NCBI GenBank assembly: GCA_964528155.1
Contig: CAZGRL010000160.1
Span: forward strand, 1 to 7,272
Source: G001797105 sp964528155
GTDB taxonomy: Bacteria > Chloroflexota > Anaerolineae > Anaerolineales > E44-bin32
DNA length: 7,272 bases
Direction of reading: 5' to 3'
A program made the position numbers and the translations under genes. Shown in pieces: positions 1-6,356 of this stretch (within the stretch, counting starts at the first letter, position 1; every line of letters begins with the position of its first letter). The notes below the pieces were generated by a model. It worked only from the letters and a program-made list of their open reading frames with translations, was not told where the DNA came from and did no database searches.

Positions 1-24
1 AACCGCTCGTGGGGGGTGGGGGAG

Positions 25-81
25 GAGTTTTCCCGTAGGGAGGGGGTCGGCAGAGCCGACCCCCTCCCTCCGGGAAAACTC
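25..81. repeat. Long near-perfect inverted repeat (27-nt arms, 3-nt loop)
   Basis: Arms 25-51 and 55-81 are complementary at 26 of 27 positions (the only mismatch is T36 against C70), with the loop AGA at 52-54. Neither strand has a U-tract after the stem, so it is not a standard intrinsic terminator. Its position in intergenic DNA and its form fit a REP-like extragenic palindrome, a small MITE-type element, or a very stable RNA hairpin in the transcript from the 222-249 promoter. I see no target-site duplication or transposase. Confidence 0.8.
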
Positions 82-98
82 TCGCGCCTCCACCAGGC

Positions 99-123
99 AA
101 AAAAAGAGAGCCTTTCGGCTCTC
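99..123 (-). terminator. Intrinsic terminator with GAAA tetraloop, second of a tandem pair
   Basis: On the minus strand a perfect 7-bp stem GAGAGCC/GGCTCTC (123-117 with 112-106) closes a GAAA (GNRA) tetraloop and is followed at once by seven U residues (105-99). This is a textbook rho-independent terminator acting leftward. It lies 12 nt beyond the U-tract of the preceding terminator. On the plus strand the same hairpin has no U-tract, so it acts in one direction only. Confidence 0.85.
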
Positions 124-135
124 GATCCGGGTGAG

Positions 136-173
136 AAAAAAGCCCGCCGTGAGGCCGGGGCCTCTTGGCAGGC
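136..173 (-). terminator. Intrinsic terminator, first of a tandem pair
   Basis: On the minus strand an outer 7-bp stem (173-167 with 148-142, one G-U wobble) encloses an inner stem (164-159 with 156-151), with a short internal loop between them. The structure is followed directly by six U residues (141-136). It lies about 40 nt downstream of the predicted start from the consensus promoter, and it would also catch readthrough from the hdr-mvh operon. Confidence 0.7.
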
Positions 174-221
174 ACGTGAGGGCGTTTCGATAACGCAATA
201 TCGCATTGGGTATTCCGCAGC

Positions 222-249
222 ATTATAGGACAAAGACTCCGTCTGTCAA
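222..249 (-). promoter_or_regulatory. Perfect consensus sigma70-type promoter
   Basis: On the minus strand TTGACA (249-244) and TATAAT (227-222) are separated by 16 nt; both hexamers match the bacterial housekeeping consensus exactly. Transcription would start near 214-216 and run toward the left edge. The promoter is downstream of the hdr-mvh operon and so does not drive it. It should drive whatever lies at 1-215: a small RNA or the leader of an unseen gene. The spacer and -35 contain an imperfect dyad (GACAGAC, then GTCTTTGTC on the minus strand) that could be an operator, but this is weak. Chance occurrence of both perfect hexamers at a near-optimal spacing in GC-rich DNA is unlikely. Confidence 0.75.
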
Positions 250-263
250 GAATCGCATCGCTT

Positions 264-290
264 AAAGAATTCGGCCCGCAACGCGGGCCG
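264..290 (-). terminator. Probable operon-end terminator hairpin
   Basis: An 8-bp perfect GC-rich stem (272-279 with 283-290) and a 3-nt loop lie 62 nt past the stop of the last operon gene. On the minus strand the stem is followed by AATTCTTT, a broken U-tract, so termination may be leaky. It is the first structure a transcript of the hdr-mvh operon would meet, and it lies before the consensus promoter at 222-249. Confidence 0.5.
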
Positions 291-352
291 CTCCCCGGCA
301 ATGTGAAACCGTCAGGGAGACTCTGAACGATGGGTTGACCGCCTTGTCCGGC

Positions 353-799
353 CTAGTTCAGTGCTGCCAATTGGACACGGGTGGCGTTCAAGCGGTCGCG
401 CAGGGCTATCGCCACCTGGGTCATCATGACAAATCCGTGGGAAGGAGTTGCCCGACAGATGCCCCGCAATTCCTCCGCGTCGATCTCGATGGCCACCCCG
501 TCCTGGCGGGCGACGCCGGTCGCTGTGAGGCGGAAGGGCTCCAGCAGCGCCGACCAGGCCATGAGATCACCTTCAACCAAAGTGTCCACCGTGACCTCAC
601 GATCGTCCCCCAGACGGTAGACGATGTCCACCTCACCCGAGTCGAGAAACATCAGCTTGGTGGCCGTGGCGCCTTCCTCGAATAGTCGCTCGCCGGCCTT
701 GAACGACCGCTCATGGGCCAGCATGGCGACAGACTTGAGCAGATCATCGGGAGCGCCAGCGCAGTGAGGATAGCGGCGAAGTCTTTCGGGTGAAATCAT
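353..799 (-). CDS. Stand-alone cyclic-nucleotide-binding-domain protein, no DNA-binding domain
   Basis: This 148-residue protein resembles the effector half of Crp/Fnr regulators. An N-terminal helical part (about 1-33) is followed by a beta-roll with RSFKAGERLFEEGATATKLMFLDSGEVDIV (32-60, described here in pieces: AGERLFEEG and FLDSGEVDIV). The phosphate-binding-cassette region is EGDLMAWSALLEP, then FRLTATGVA (76-97). A closing helix runs from about 122 to 146. The protein ends there, so it has no helix-turn-helix. The cassette lacks the classic GE...RSA form; W82-S83 and R90-L-T-A occupy that place, so cAMP binding is not assured. It is translationally coupled to the maturation protease by an ATGA overlap, with GAGGAG 4 nt before the ATG. 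Its position suggests a role tied to the hydrogenase complex, perhaps nucleotide or redox sensing through protein contacts. That role is inference; the fold assignment is good. Confidence 0.82.
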   Translation of the reverse strand: MISPERLRRYPHCAGAPDDLLKSVAMLAHERSFKAGERLFEEGATATKLMFLDSGEVDIVYRLGDDREVTVDTLVEGDLMAWSALLEPFRLTATGVARQDGVAIEIDAEELRGICRATPSHGFVMMTQVAIALRDRLNATRVQLAALN

Positions 800-1269
800 G
801 GTTCTCCTCTTTCTTCCTGCAGTTCGTCCAGGACCATATGGACGGCTCCGGGTATTGCCGCCTCTACCTCGGGCGTAAGAGTCTCATCAAAAGATAGCAC
901 GTCGGAAGCTTCAATTCCGATCAGCATAATGCCATCGTCGGACGGGAGCTTGGCCCCCGCCCGCCGGCCCAGGTCGAGAGCCGTTCGAAGATTGGCGTCG
1001 TGAGCCGAGGCACTGTGTTGGGTGGGAACCCCATCCGGCGTCAGGCGGTGAACCGTGCCCGGGTTGGCTCCGCTGCACATCGCATCGACGATGATGGCGC
1101 GATCGAAGCCGATCAACCGCTCCATCAACCTCAGGCCGCCTCGGTAGTCCTCATCGACTTCGACGTCCGGCCTCCCGCCAAGCAACGACTGAAGCCGGCG
1201 GGCGACATGCAAGCCGACGGCGTCATCCCGAAGAAGCGGGTTCCCCAGCCCAAGAACGAGTGTCTTCAT
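796..1269 (-). CDS. [NiFe]-hydrogenase maturation endopeptidase (HyaD/HybD/HycI family)
   Basis: This 157-residue protein belongs to the nickel-dependent endopeptidase family that cleaves the C-terminal peptide of the hydrogenase large subunit, here most likely that of MvhA encoded just upstream. It opens MKTLVLGLGNPLLRDDAVG, the family signature. By alignment with E. coli HybD (E16, D62, H93), the nickel-sensing ligands would be D16, D62 and H90. Asp for Glu at the first position is common in this family. The ATG at 1267-1269 is chosen over an in-frame GTG at 1303-1305, because homology begins at MKTLVLG and the GTG has no spaced ribosome site. The best Shine-Dalgarno (AGGGGAG) is about 12 nt from the ATG and buried in a perfect hairpin at 1276-1302, so translation may be weak or controlled. 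The TGA stop overlaps the next start as ATGA. Family assignment is strong; specificity for MvhA is inferred from position. Confidence 0.9.
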   Translation of the reverse strand: MKTLVLGLGNPLLRDDAVGLHVARRLQSLLGGRPDVEVDEDYRGGLRLMERLIGFDRAIIVDAMCSGANPGTVHRLTPDGVPTQHSASAHDANLRTALDLGRRAGAKLPSDDGIMLIGIEASDVLSFDETLTPEVEAAIPGAVHMVLDELQEERGEP

Positions 1270-1275
1270 GCCAAA

Positions 1276-1302
1276 GGCGGCTCCCCTGGCCGGGGAGCCG
1301 CC
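1276..1302 (-). promoter_or_regulatory. Perfect 11-bp hairpin over the ribosome-binding region of the maturation protease gene
   Basis: Arms 1276-1286 and 1292-1302 are perfect complements around a 5-nt loop (1287-1291). On the minus strand the descending arm contains AGGGGAG, the best Shine-Dalgarno candidate for the protease, and ends 6 nt before its ATG. Only three T residues follow the stem, so it is a poor intrinsic terminator. It could instead mask the ribosome site, partly attenuate transcription, or protect the 3' end of a processed hdr-mvh mRNA. The structure is seen directly; its role is inferred. Confidence 0.6.
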
Positions 1303-1316
1303 CACTCTCCGATTGA

Positions 1317-2786
1317 CTAATCCAGGTTCTGACTCAAACGTTCGATCACGGTTCCGTCAGGCGCCCGCAAGGTCACTTCAAGCGGCATCTGGCCCGGGAG
1401 CGTGTGTGTGGCGCAGGCCATGCACGGATCATAGGCTCGATAGCCCATCTCGATGGTGTTGAGCAATCCTTCGGTGACGACCTTCCCCTTGGTGATCAGA
1501 CCCTGGGCGGCTTTCTTGACCGACATGTTGATGGCGGCATTGTTGTTCGTCGTCCCGACGATCAGATTGACCTTGGTCAGGATCCCGCGCTCGTCGGTCC
1601 AGTAATGGTGCGTCAGGGTGCCTCGCGGCGCTTCGACCTCTCCGACGCCCTCATCCGGGGTTTGCGTCGGCAGGACGCGGAAGGTCTCGCCGGTGATCTC
1701 GGGATCTGTGGCCAGCTCGACCCAGCGCTCGGTGGCATACAGCAGCTCGATCAGCCGGGCCCAGTGAGTCGCCAGTGTGTGATTAACCGGCTTGCCTCCC
1801 AGGACCTCGTACATCCGCTCGTACTCGGCCTGGGCCAGCGGCGTGGCCATGCCATCGGCCGCGTTCAGGCGCGACAACGGCGTTGCCTTGTACACGCCCG
1901 AGTCGACCCCATCGGTGAAACCCTTCCACCCGATCTTCTTCAGATAGGGGAACTTGAGGTACGACCAGGGCTCGACATGCTCGGCGACGTACTCCCGGTA
2001 GTCCTTGGCGTTGTACTTGGCATGCTCTTTGCCATCCGGGCCGACGACCCTGATCATGCCGTCATAGAAGTTGACATGATTGTCCCCATCGACGGTGCCC
2101 ATGTTATACGTTTTGTGCACAAATGCATCGTTCTTGATCAAGTCGACATAGGCGGAGTTTCCCAGCACGATGTCGTTGAAGAGCTGGATCGAGAACTTGG
2201 CGAACTCGATGGCGTCTCGCCCGAGCGTCTCGATCTCGGCGCGTTGTTCCTCGGTGATGCCACGGCTGACGCCGCCCGGCAGACCCCAGTTAGGATGCAC
2301 CGGACGACCCCCGATCATCTTGATCAGATGATGGCCATCGTGTCGCATCTTGAGGACCTTGCCGGCGATATCCATGCCGACTTTCTTGATGATCCCCAGG
2401 ATATTCCGCTCGGCCACCGGCGCGTCCGGCCCCATGACGAAGTCCGGGCCGGCAAGCGCGTAGAAGTGGGTCGTGTGATCCGTGGCGAAGAAGATGCTAT
2501 AGAAGAGCTCGCGCAGCTTCTTGGCCGTCGGCGGCGGGTCGACGTGAAACAATGCATCAAGGGCTTTGGTCGAGGCCATATGATGCGCCTCGGGGCACAC
2601 GCCGCAGATCCGGTCGGTGATATTTGGCATGTCTTCCGCCTGGCGACCGACGCAGAAACGCTCGAAGCCGCGCAGTTCGGGCACCTGGAGATAGGCGTTG
2701 GCGACATCTCCCTCTTCCGTGAGGAAAATGTCGATCTTGCCATGGCCCTCGAGTCGGGTGATAGGATCGATGGAAATTCGGTTCAT
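1317..2786 (-). CDS. mvhA: Group 3c [NiFe]-hydrogenase large catalytic subunit (MvhA type)
   Basis: This is the catalytic subunit (489 aa) that splits or forms H2 at a Ni-Fe(CN)2CO centre. The L1 motif is RICGVCPEAH (residues 59-68, Ni ligands C61 and C64). The L2 motif is DPCMACATH (453-461, ligands C455 and C458). The N-terminal RLEGHGK segment (11-17) and the EAPRGTLTHHY segment (385-395) are also typical. After H461 there are 28 residues, the C-terminal peptide normally removed by a maturation protease once nickel is in place; a protease gene follows. The ATG at 2784-2786 is preferred to a GTG at 2793-2795. GAGG lies 8 nt before the ATG, while it leaves no spacing for the GTG, and family proteins begin close to the DPxTRxEGH motif. 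The fourth ligand is Cys, not selenocysteine, so this is [NiFe] and not [NiFeSe]. No hyp assembly genes lie in the window. Confidence 0.95.
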   Translation of the reverse strand: MNRISIDPITRLEGHGKIDIFLTEEGDVANAYLQVPELRGFERFCVGRQAEDMPNITDRICGVCPEAHHMASTKALDALFHVDPPPTAKKLRELFYSIFFATDHTTHFYALAGPDFVMGPDAPVAERNILGIIKKVGMDIAGKVLKMRHDGHHLIKMIGGRPVHPNWGLPGGVSRGITEEQRAEIETLGRDAIEFAKFSIQLFNDIVLGNSAYVDLIKNDAFVHKTYNMGTVDGDNHVNFYDGMIRVVGPDGKEHAKYNAKDYREYVAEHVEPWSYLKFPYLKKIGWKGFTDGVDSGVYKATPLSRLNAADGMATPLAQAEYERMYEVLGGKPVNHTLATHWARLIELLYATERWVELATDPEITGETFRVLPTQTPDEGVGEVEAPRGTLTHHYWTDERGILTKVNLIVGTTNNNAAINMSVKKAAQGLITKGKVVTEGLLNTIEMGYRAYDPCMACATHTLPGQMPLEVTLRAPDGTVIERLSQNLD

Positions 2787-2801
2787 CTTCCGCACCTCTT
2801 C

Positions 2802-3818
2802 TCAGGCCTTCTCGGCCATGGGCGAACGCCCGTTACCGGCCAGCGATTTCCTTCTGAGCAGGCTATTCGCCAGGCCAAAGCGGTAGAAGCTCCCGATCGG
2901 GTCGGGGATGCCTTCATCAATGATCCGCTCGATCTCGTCCGGATCCTGCGAGTCGATCACCGAGGCCAATGCGGTCATCATGCGCGCCCCGAAGTCGACC
3001 ACGTCCTCGTTCGGCCCGTAGCATCCGATACACGGCGACCCGACCGTCGGGCACAGTGCCCCGCAACCCGCCCGGGTGGCGATCCCGCAGCACACCAGAC
3101 CTTGCTCGAGCAGGCACGTGTCCGGATCAGGGATAATCTCCCAGGTCCGCTTGAACTCCTTGATCTTCTTTTCATTACGCGTCCGGGGGCACTCATCACA
3201 CACTGTTGTTGTGGCGCCTATGAAGCTCCCCGGCGCGGGCAGCTGCCCCGTCAGGATGGCCACAACAGCGTCCCAGATGCGATCGGCCTCCGGCGGACAG
3301 CCCGGCAGGTAGTAGTCCACCTCAACCGACTGGCCAAGTGTCTTCACCGTGTCGTAAAACATCGGCAAGTGAAGCGTACCTTCGGCGACTTCCGTTTCCG
3401 CCTGAGGCCGGACCCCGTCCGGGTTGTCGGTGCTCGGCGTATCATGGTATGCGGTCTGGAAGATCTCTTCACGGGTGTTCAGATTGGCCAGGCCTGGGAT
3501 GCATCCCTCGACGGCGCACGAGCCGAAGGCGACCAAGACCTTTGATTTCTGACGCAGCAACTGCGCCATGTATTCCTGTTCGCTTGTTCGGATGGCGCCG
3601 TTGAACAGACACAGATCGATGCTCTTGTCCGGCATCTTCTCGATGTCGCGGACCTTTCCGTCCATCACGCACGGCCAGAAGACGATATCGAAGGCCTCGG
3701 CGACCTTGAGGATCTTGTCGTCGATCCCCAGGACTGCGATCTCGCAACCGCCGCAGGAGGCAGCCCAGTACAGCGCCAGCTTGCCCTTTTCTTTCGTAGG
3801 TGCTCCACCGTCGGTCAT
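2802..3818 (-). CDS. mvhG: Group 3c [NiFe]-hydrogenase small subunit (MvhG type)
   Basis: This is the electron-transfer small subunit (338 aa) of a cytosolic F420-non-reducing (Mvh) [NiFe] hydrogenase. It moves electrons from the NiFe site of MvhA through three Fe-S clusters to MvhD. The proximal cluster ligands are C22-x2-C25 (AASCGGCE), C101 (FGSCAVEGC) and C174 (LPGCPPEADRIW). The C-terminal half holds further cysteines for the medial and distal clusters: C207, C210, C235, C243/C244, C252, C256, C263 and C266. There is no twin-arginine signal peptide or membrane anchor, which fits a soluble group 3 enzyme. The ATG overlaps the mvhD stop (ATGA) and is preceded by GGAGG 7 nt upstream inside mvhD. 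The TGA stop is 15 nt from the mvhA ATG. The tail after about residue 318 is basic and low in conservation. The subunit identity is secure; the group 3c call rests on the mvhD and hdr neighbours. Confidence 0.94.
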   Translation of the reverse strand: MTDGGAPTKEKGKLALYWAASCGGCEIAVLGIDDKILKVAEAFDIVFWPCVMDGKVRDIEKMPDKSIDLCLFNGAIRTSEQEYMAQLLRQKSKVLVAFGSCAVEGCIPGLANLNTREEIFQTAYHDTPSTDNPDGVRPQAETEVAEGTLHLPMFYDTVKTLGQSVEVDYYLPGCPPEADRIWDAVVAILTGQLPAPGSFIGATTTVCDECPRTRNEKKIKEFKRTWEIIPDPDTCLLEQGLVCCGIATRAGCGALCPTVGSPCIGCYGPNEDVVDFGARMMTALASVIDSQDPDEIERIIDEGIPDPIGSFYRFGLANSLLRRKSLAGNGRSPMAEKA

Positions 3819-4312
3819 GCTGGCACCTCCATCGCCTCAGCGTGCTCTTTAGGCAAGGCCTGGATGGCCTCCCGGCTTCCTGCGTCAGCCGCCCAGTTCC
3901 CCGGCCAGTGGAGTGGGCCGAGCTCTCGGACTTTGTCGACCATATCGTTGATGGCGGCTGCGAGGAGCGCGCCTTCGCCGGCCGAAGCCCACTGCAGCCG
4001 GACGCGATCTTCCTCGATCCCCAGGGCGCGCAACGTGTGCTTCAGCATCTTGAACCGGCGGATGGTCTTGTAGTTCTGCTCGATGTAGTGGCACTCCCCG
4101 GGGTGGCAGCCGGCGATCATGACGCCGTCGGCGCCCAGGGAGAGCGCCTTCAGGACGAACGTCGGATCGACGCGACCGCTGCACATGACGCGGATGATAC
4201 GGATATTCGGCTCGTACTTCATCCGGGCCGTGCCGGCCAGATCCGCCGCCCGGTAAGAGCACCAGTTGCAGAGGAAGCCGACGATCTTGGGCTCGAAAAC
4301 AGATTCGGTCAT
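3815..4312 (-). CDS. mvhD: MvhD/FlpD-family iron-sulfur subunit linking hydrogenase to HdrA
   Basis: This 165-residue protein belongs to the MvhD (FlpD, methyl-viologen-reducing hydrogenase delta subunit) family. It carries a [2Fe-2S] cluster and bridges the MvhAG hydrogenase to HdrA, passing electrons to the bifurcating flavin. The five family cysteines are visible: C15-x2-C18 in FLCNWCSY, C44 in RVMCSGRV, C69 in GCHPGEC, and C74. The family's GADGV...GCHPG segment is intact. The ATG is preceded by GGAGG at an 8-nt spacing in the 15-nt gap after hdrA. The last roughly 25 residues (rich in Trp, Ala and Glu) run past the usual length of about 140 aa. The TGA stop overlaps the mvhG start as ATGA, suggesting translational coupling. 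MvhD homologues can pair with hydrogenase or with formate dehydrogenase; here the adjacent mvhG and mvhA settle it as the hydrogenase type. Confidence 0.94.
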   Translation of the reverse strand: MTESVFEPKIVGFLCNWCSYRAADLAGTARMKYEPNIRIIRVMCSGRVDPTFVLKALSLGADGVMIAGCHPGECHYIEQNYKTIRRFKMLKHTLRALGIEEDRVRLQWASAGEGALLAAAINDMVDKVRELGPLHWPGNWAADAGSREAIQALPKEHAEAMEVPA

Positions 4313-4327
4313 GGTTTCTTCCTCCCG

Positions 4328-6355
4328 CTACGCCGGTTCCAGCACCGGCTCGCGGATCTTGGCGGTCGCGCCGTTGCTGCCGATGATGTCGTAGAGCAGA
4401 CCTTCCATCTCGGCGAAGATCTGATCGTTGGTGAAGTGGGCCCCACTGATCGCTTGAGCCGGACAGGCGGCCACGCACGTGCCACAACCCTTGCACAGCG
4501 CAGGGTTGATGTAGCTGACCGTCTTGTCCTCCAGGTACTCGATCGCATTGAACGGACACAGGTTGTTGCAGATGCGGCACCCGGAGCAGCGGGCCTCGTC
4601 GATCGAGGCCACGATCGGCTCAATCAGGACCGTTCCTTTCGAGATCATGCCCTGCACGCGGGCTGCCGCGGCTGCGCCCTGGGCGACCGAGTCGGGGATG
4701 TCTTTCGGCCCCTGGCACGTCCCGGCGATGAACACGCCGTCCGTCATCGTGGCCACAGGATCGAGCTTGGGGTGACGCTCGGTGCACCAGCCGTCGAGGG
4801 TACAGACGATCCCGAACTTGAGGCCGACCTCGCGGGCGTCGGCCCGCGGCTGGAGCGCGCCCAGCAGGATCACCATGTCGACCGGGATCCGCCGCTGTTT
4901 GCCGATCAGTGTGTCCTCGGCCTGGACGATGATCTTGCCTTCCTCACCGGGAAGACGTGCGGCGTCGGTCACTTCGGCGACACGCCCCCGGATGAAGTGC
5001 ATCCCTTCCTGCAGCAAGCGGTCGTAGAACTCTTCGTAATTCTTGTGCAACGGCCGCATGTCGATGTAGAAGGAGTAGACCTCAGCTCCGGTCTTCTCCA
5101 TCGCCAGGTGCCCGAACTTGAGGGCGCTCATGCAGCACACAGCCGAGCAATAGGCATGATAGTTCTTGTCGCGGCTCCCGACGCAGTGGATGATCCCTAT
5201 CGATTTGGGCTCGGTCACACCATCACGCAGGACAATGCGACCCTCAGTCGGGCCGGCGGCGTTGCACAGGCGTTCGAACTCCAGGCTGGTAAACACATTC
5301 GCCAGACGACCGTAGCCATATTGCGGGATCTTGCTGCAGTCGAACAGGTCATAGCCAGTGGCCATGATGATGTTGCCTACGTTCAAGTCGATGTATGTGT
5401 CCGTCTGCTCGAAGTCGATCGCCTCAGTCGGGCAGAACTTCTCGCATGCCTTGCAGGTTCCGCGCTCGAAGTAGATACACGTCTCTCTGTCAATGACCGG
5501 GAACTTGGGAATCGCCTGGGGGAACGGCCGATAGACCGCTTTGCGGTATCCCAGCCCGGCCTCGAAGACCTCGTCGACGACCTTCTTGGGACACTTCTCA
5601 ATGCAGATCCCACACCCGGTGCACGCGTCTTCGTCGATGTAGCGAGCCTTCTTGCGCACGCGGACATCGAAGCTGCCGACGTAGCCGGAAACGGATACGG
5701 GCTCGGCGTAGCTCAAGAGCTCGATGTTCTCGTGCAGTCCGACGTCGGACATCTTGGGCGTGAGGATGCAGGCTGCACAGTCGAGCGTCGGGAATGTCTT
5801 GTCGAATTGGGCCATGTGGCCGCCGATCGACGGCTCGCGCTCGACCATGTAAACGTGGTAGCCGGCATCGGCCAACTCGAGTGCAGCCTGAATCCCGGCG
5901 ATGCCCCCGCCGACCACCAGGGTGTTGGGGTTGACCGGTACCTCGGTCGGCTGGAGCTCCGTCTGCAGTTGCACCCGCCGGACGGCCCCGGAGATCATCA
6001 TCTTTGCCTTCTCGGTGGCGGCCGCCCGGTCCTCCGTGACCCACGAAACCTGCTCCCGGATGCTGGCCATCTGGGTCAGGTACGGGTTCAGGCCCATCTT
6101 GCTGCAGGCCGTGCGGAAGGTCTTCTCATGCAAGTGCGGCGAGCATGCCGCCACGACGACGCGCGTCAGGCCTTCGTTCTTGATGTCCTCCTGGATGAGT
6201 TCCTGGCCAAGAGAGGAGCACATGAATTTGTAGTCACGCGCCACGACCACGCCGGGTAGGTTTTCCTTGGCCCAGCGCGCCACCTCTTCGACATCGACCG
6301 GACCGGCGATGTTCGTCCCGCAATGGCAGATGTAGACGCCAACTTTTTCAGTCAT
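4328..6355 (-). CDS. hdrA: Heterodisulfide reductase subunit A (HdrA), FAD/iron-sulfur electron-bifurcating subunit
   Basis: HdrA (675 aa) carries the FAD that bifurcates H2-derived electrons between ferredoxin and HdrB. The ATG at 6353-6355 is preferred over an upstream in-frame start at 6397, because the protein then begins MTEKVGVYICHCG as in the family and AAGGAGGGG sits just upstream. Features in order: N-terminal cluster-binding region with C10, C12, C46 and C71; Rossmann FAD motif VVGGGIAG at 147-154; ferredoxin motif C245-x2-C-x2-C-x3-C255; a second cluster site C293-x7-C301-x2-C304-x3-C308; a Cys-rich CVGSRD...YCSAVCC segment at 391-408; flavin-domain end GVFIAGTCQGPKDIP around 540-554; and two C-terminal [4Fe-4S] ferredoxin motifs starting at C590 and C621. 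The length is close to methanogen HdrA (about 650-660 aa). All expected Cys are Cys codons with no in-frame TGA, so this is not a selenoprotein. mvhD starts 15 nt downstream. Confidence 0.95.
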   Translation of the reverse strand: MTEKVGVYICHCGTNIAGPVDVEEVARWAKENLPGVVVARDYKFMCSSLGQELIQEDIKNEGLTRVVVAACSPHLHEKTFRTACSKMGLNPYLTQMASIREQVSWVTEDRAAATEKAKMMISGAVRRVQLQTELQPTEVPVNPNTLVVGGGIAGIQAALELADAGYHVYMVEREPSIGGHMAQFDKTFPTLDCAACILTPKMSDVGLHENIELLSYAEPVSVSGYVGSFDVRVRKKARYIDEDACTGCGICIEKCPKKVVDEVFEAGLGYRKAVYRPFPQAIPKFPVIDRETCIYFERGTCKACEKFCPTEAIDFEQTDTYIDLNVGNIIMATGYDLFDCSKIPQYGYGRLANVFTSLEFERLCNAAGPTEGRIVLRDGVTEPKSIGIIHCVGSRDKNYHAYCSAVCCMSALKFGHLAMEKTGAEVYSFYIDMRPLHKNYEEFYDRLLQEGMHFIRGRVAEVTDAARLPGEEGKIIVQAEDTLIGKQRRIPVDMVILLGALQPRADAREVGLKFGIVCTLDGWCTERHPKLDPVATMTDGVFIAGTCQGPKDIPDSVAQGAAAAARVQGMISKGTVLIEPIVASIDEARCSGCRICNNLCPFNAIEYLEDKTVSYINPALCKGCGTCVAACPAQAISGAHFTNDQIFAEMEGLLYDIIGSNGATAKIREPVLEPA

Positions 6356-6356
6356 G

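Larger units (their letters stand above)
99..215 (-). ncRNA. Candidate small RNA or attenuated leader transcript
   Basis: This is the predicted transcript from the consensus promoter at 222-249, starting near 215. It would meet an intrinsic terminator ending at 136 (an RNA of about 80 nt) and a second ending at 99 (about 115 nt). I do not recognise it as tRNA, 6S RNA, tmRNA, SRP RNA or a known riboswitch. The 5' part (about 176-215) can form only short stems. An open frame starting ATG at 206-204 runs through the region to the window edge, but it has no ribosome binding site and reads across both terminators. The alternative is a leader with attenuators for a gene left of the window. Confidence 0.35.

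Noticed and set aside
81..98. GCCTCCACCA on the plus strand, like the 3' end of a tmRNA or tRNA
   Set aside because: There is no T-arm (no TTCGA-type loop) or matching acceptor stem upstream; the preceding DNA is the 27-nt inverted repeat instead.
1..206. A minus-strand open frame starting ATG at 206-204 (MRYCVIETPS...) and running off the left edge
   Set aside because: There is no ribosome binding site upstream, and it reads through two intrinsic terminators and the 27-nt inverted repeat. It is probably accidental, although a leader peptide cannot be fully excluded.
25..215. A retron-like or CRISPR-like ncRNA, given the long hairpin
   Set aside because: There is no reverse transcriptase or cas gene, no repeated spacer units, and two terminators lie before the long hairpin in the transcript direction.
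16..228. A 70-codon open frame on the plus strand in the left intergenic region
   Set aside because: It is built from both arms of the long hairpin and both terminators, and its low-complexity composition has no family resemblance.
1404..3545. A 713-codon open frame on the plus strand, antisense to mvhA and mvhG
   Set aside because: It is a shadow of two well-supported hydrogenase genes, with no domain signature.
3800..6259. An 819-codon open frame on the plus strand, antisense to hdrA and mvhD
   Set aside because: It is the reverse complement of genes with clear family motifs. GC-rich third positions remove stop codons on the opposite strand, and the product has no recognisable domain.
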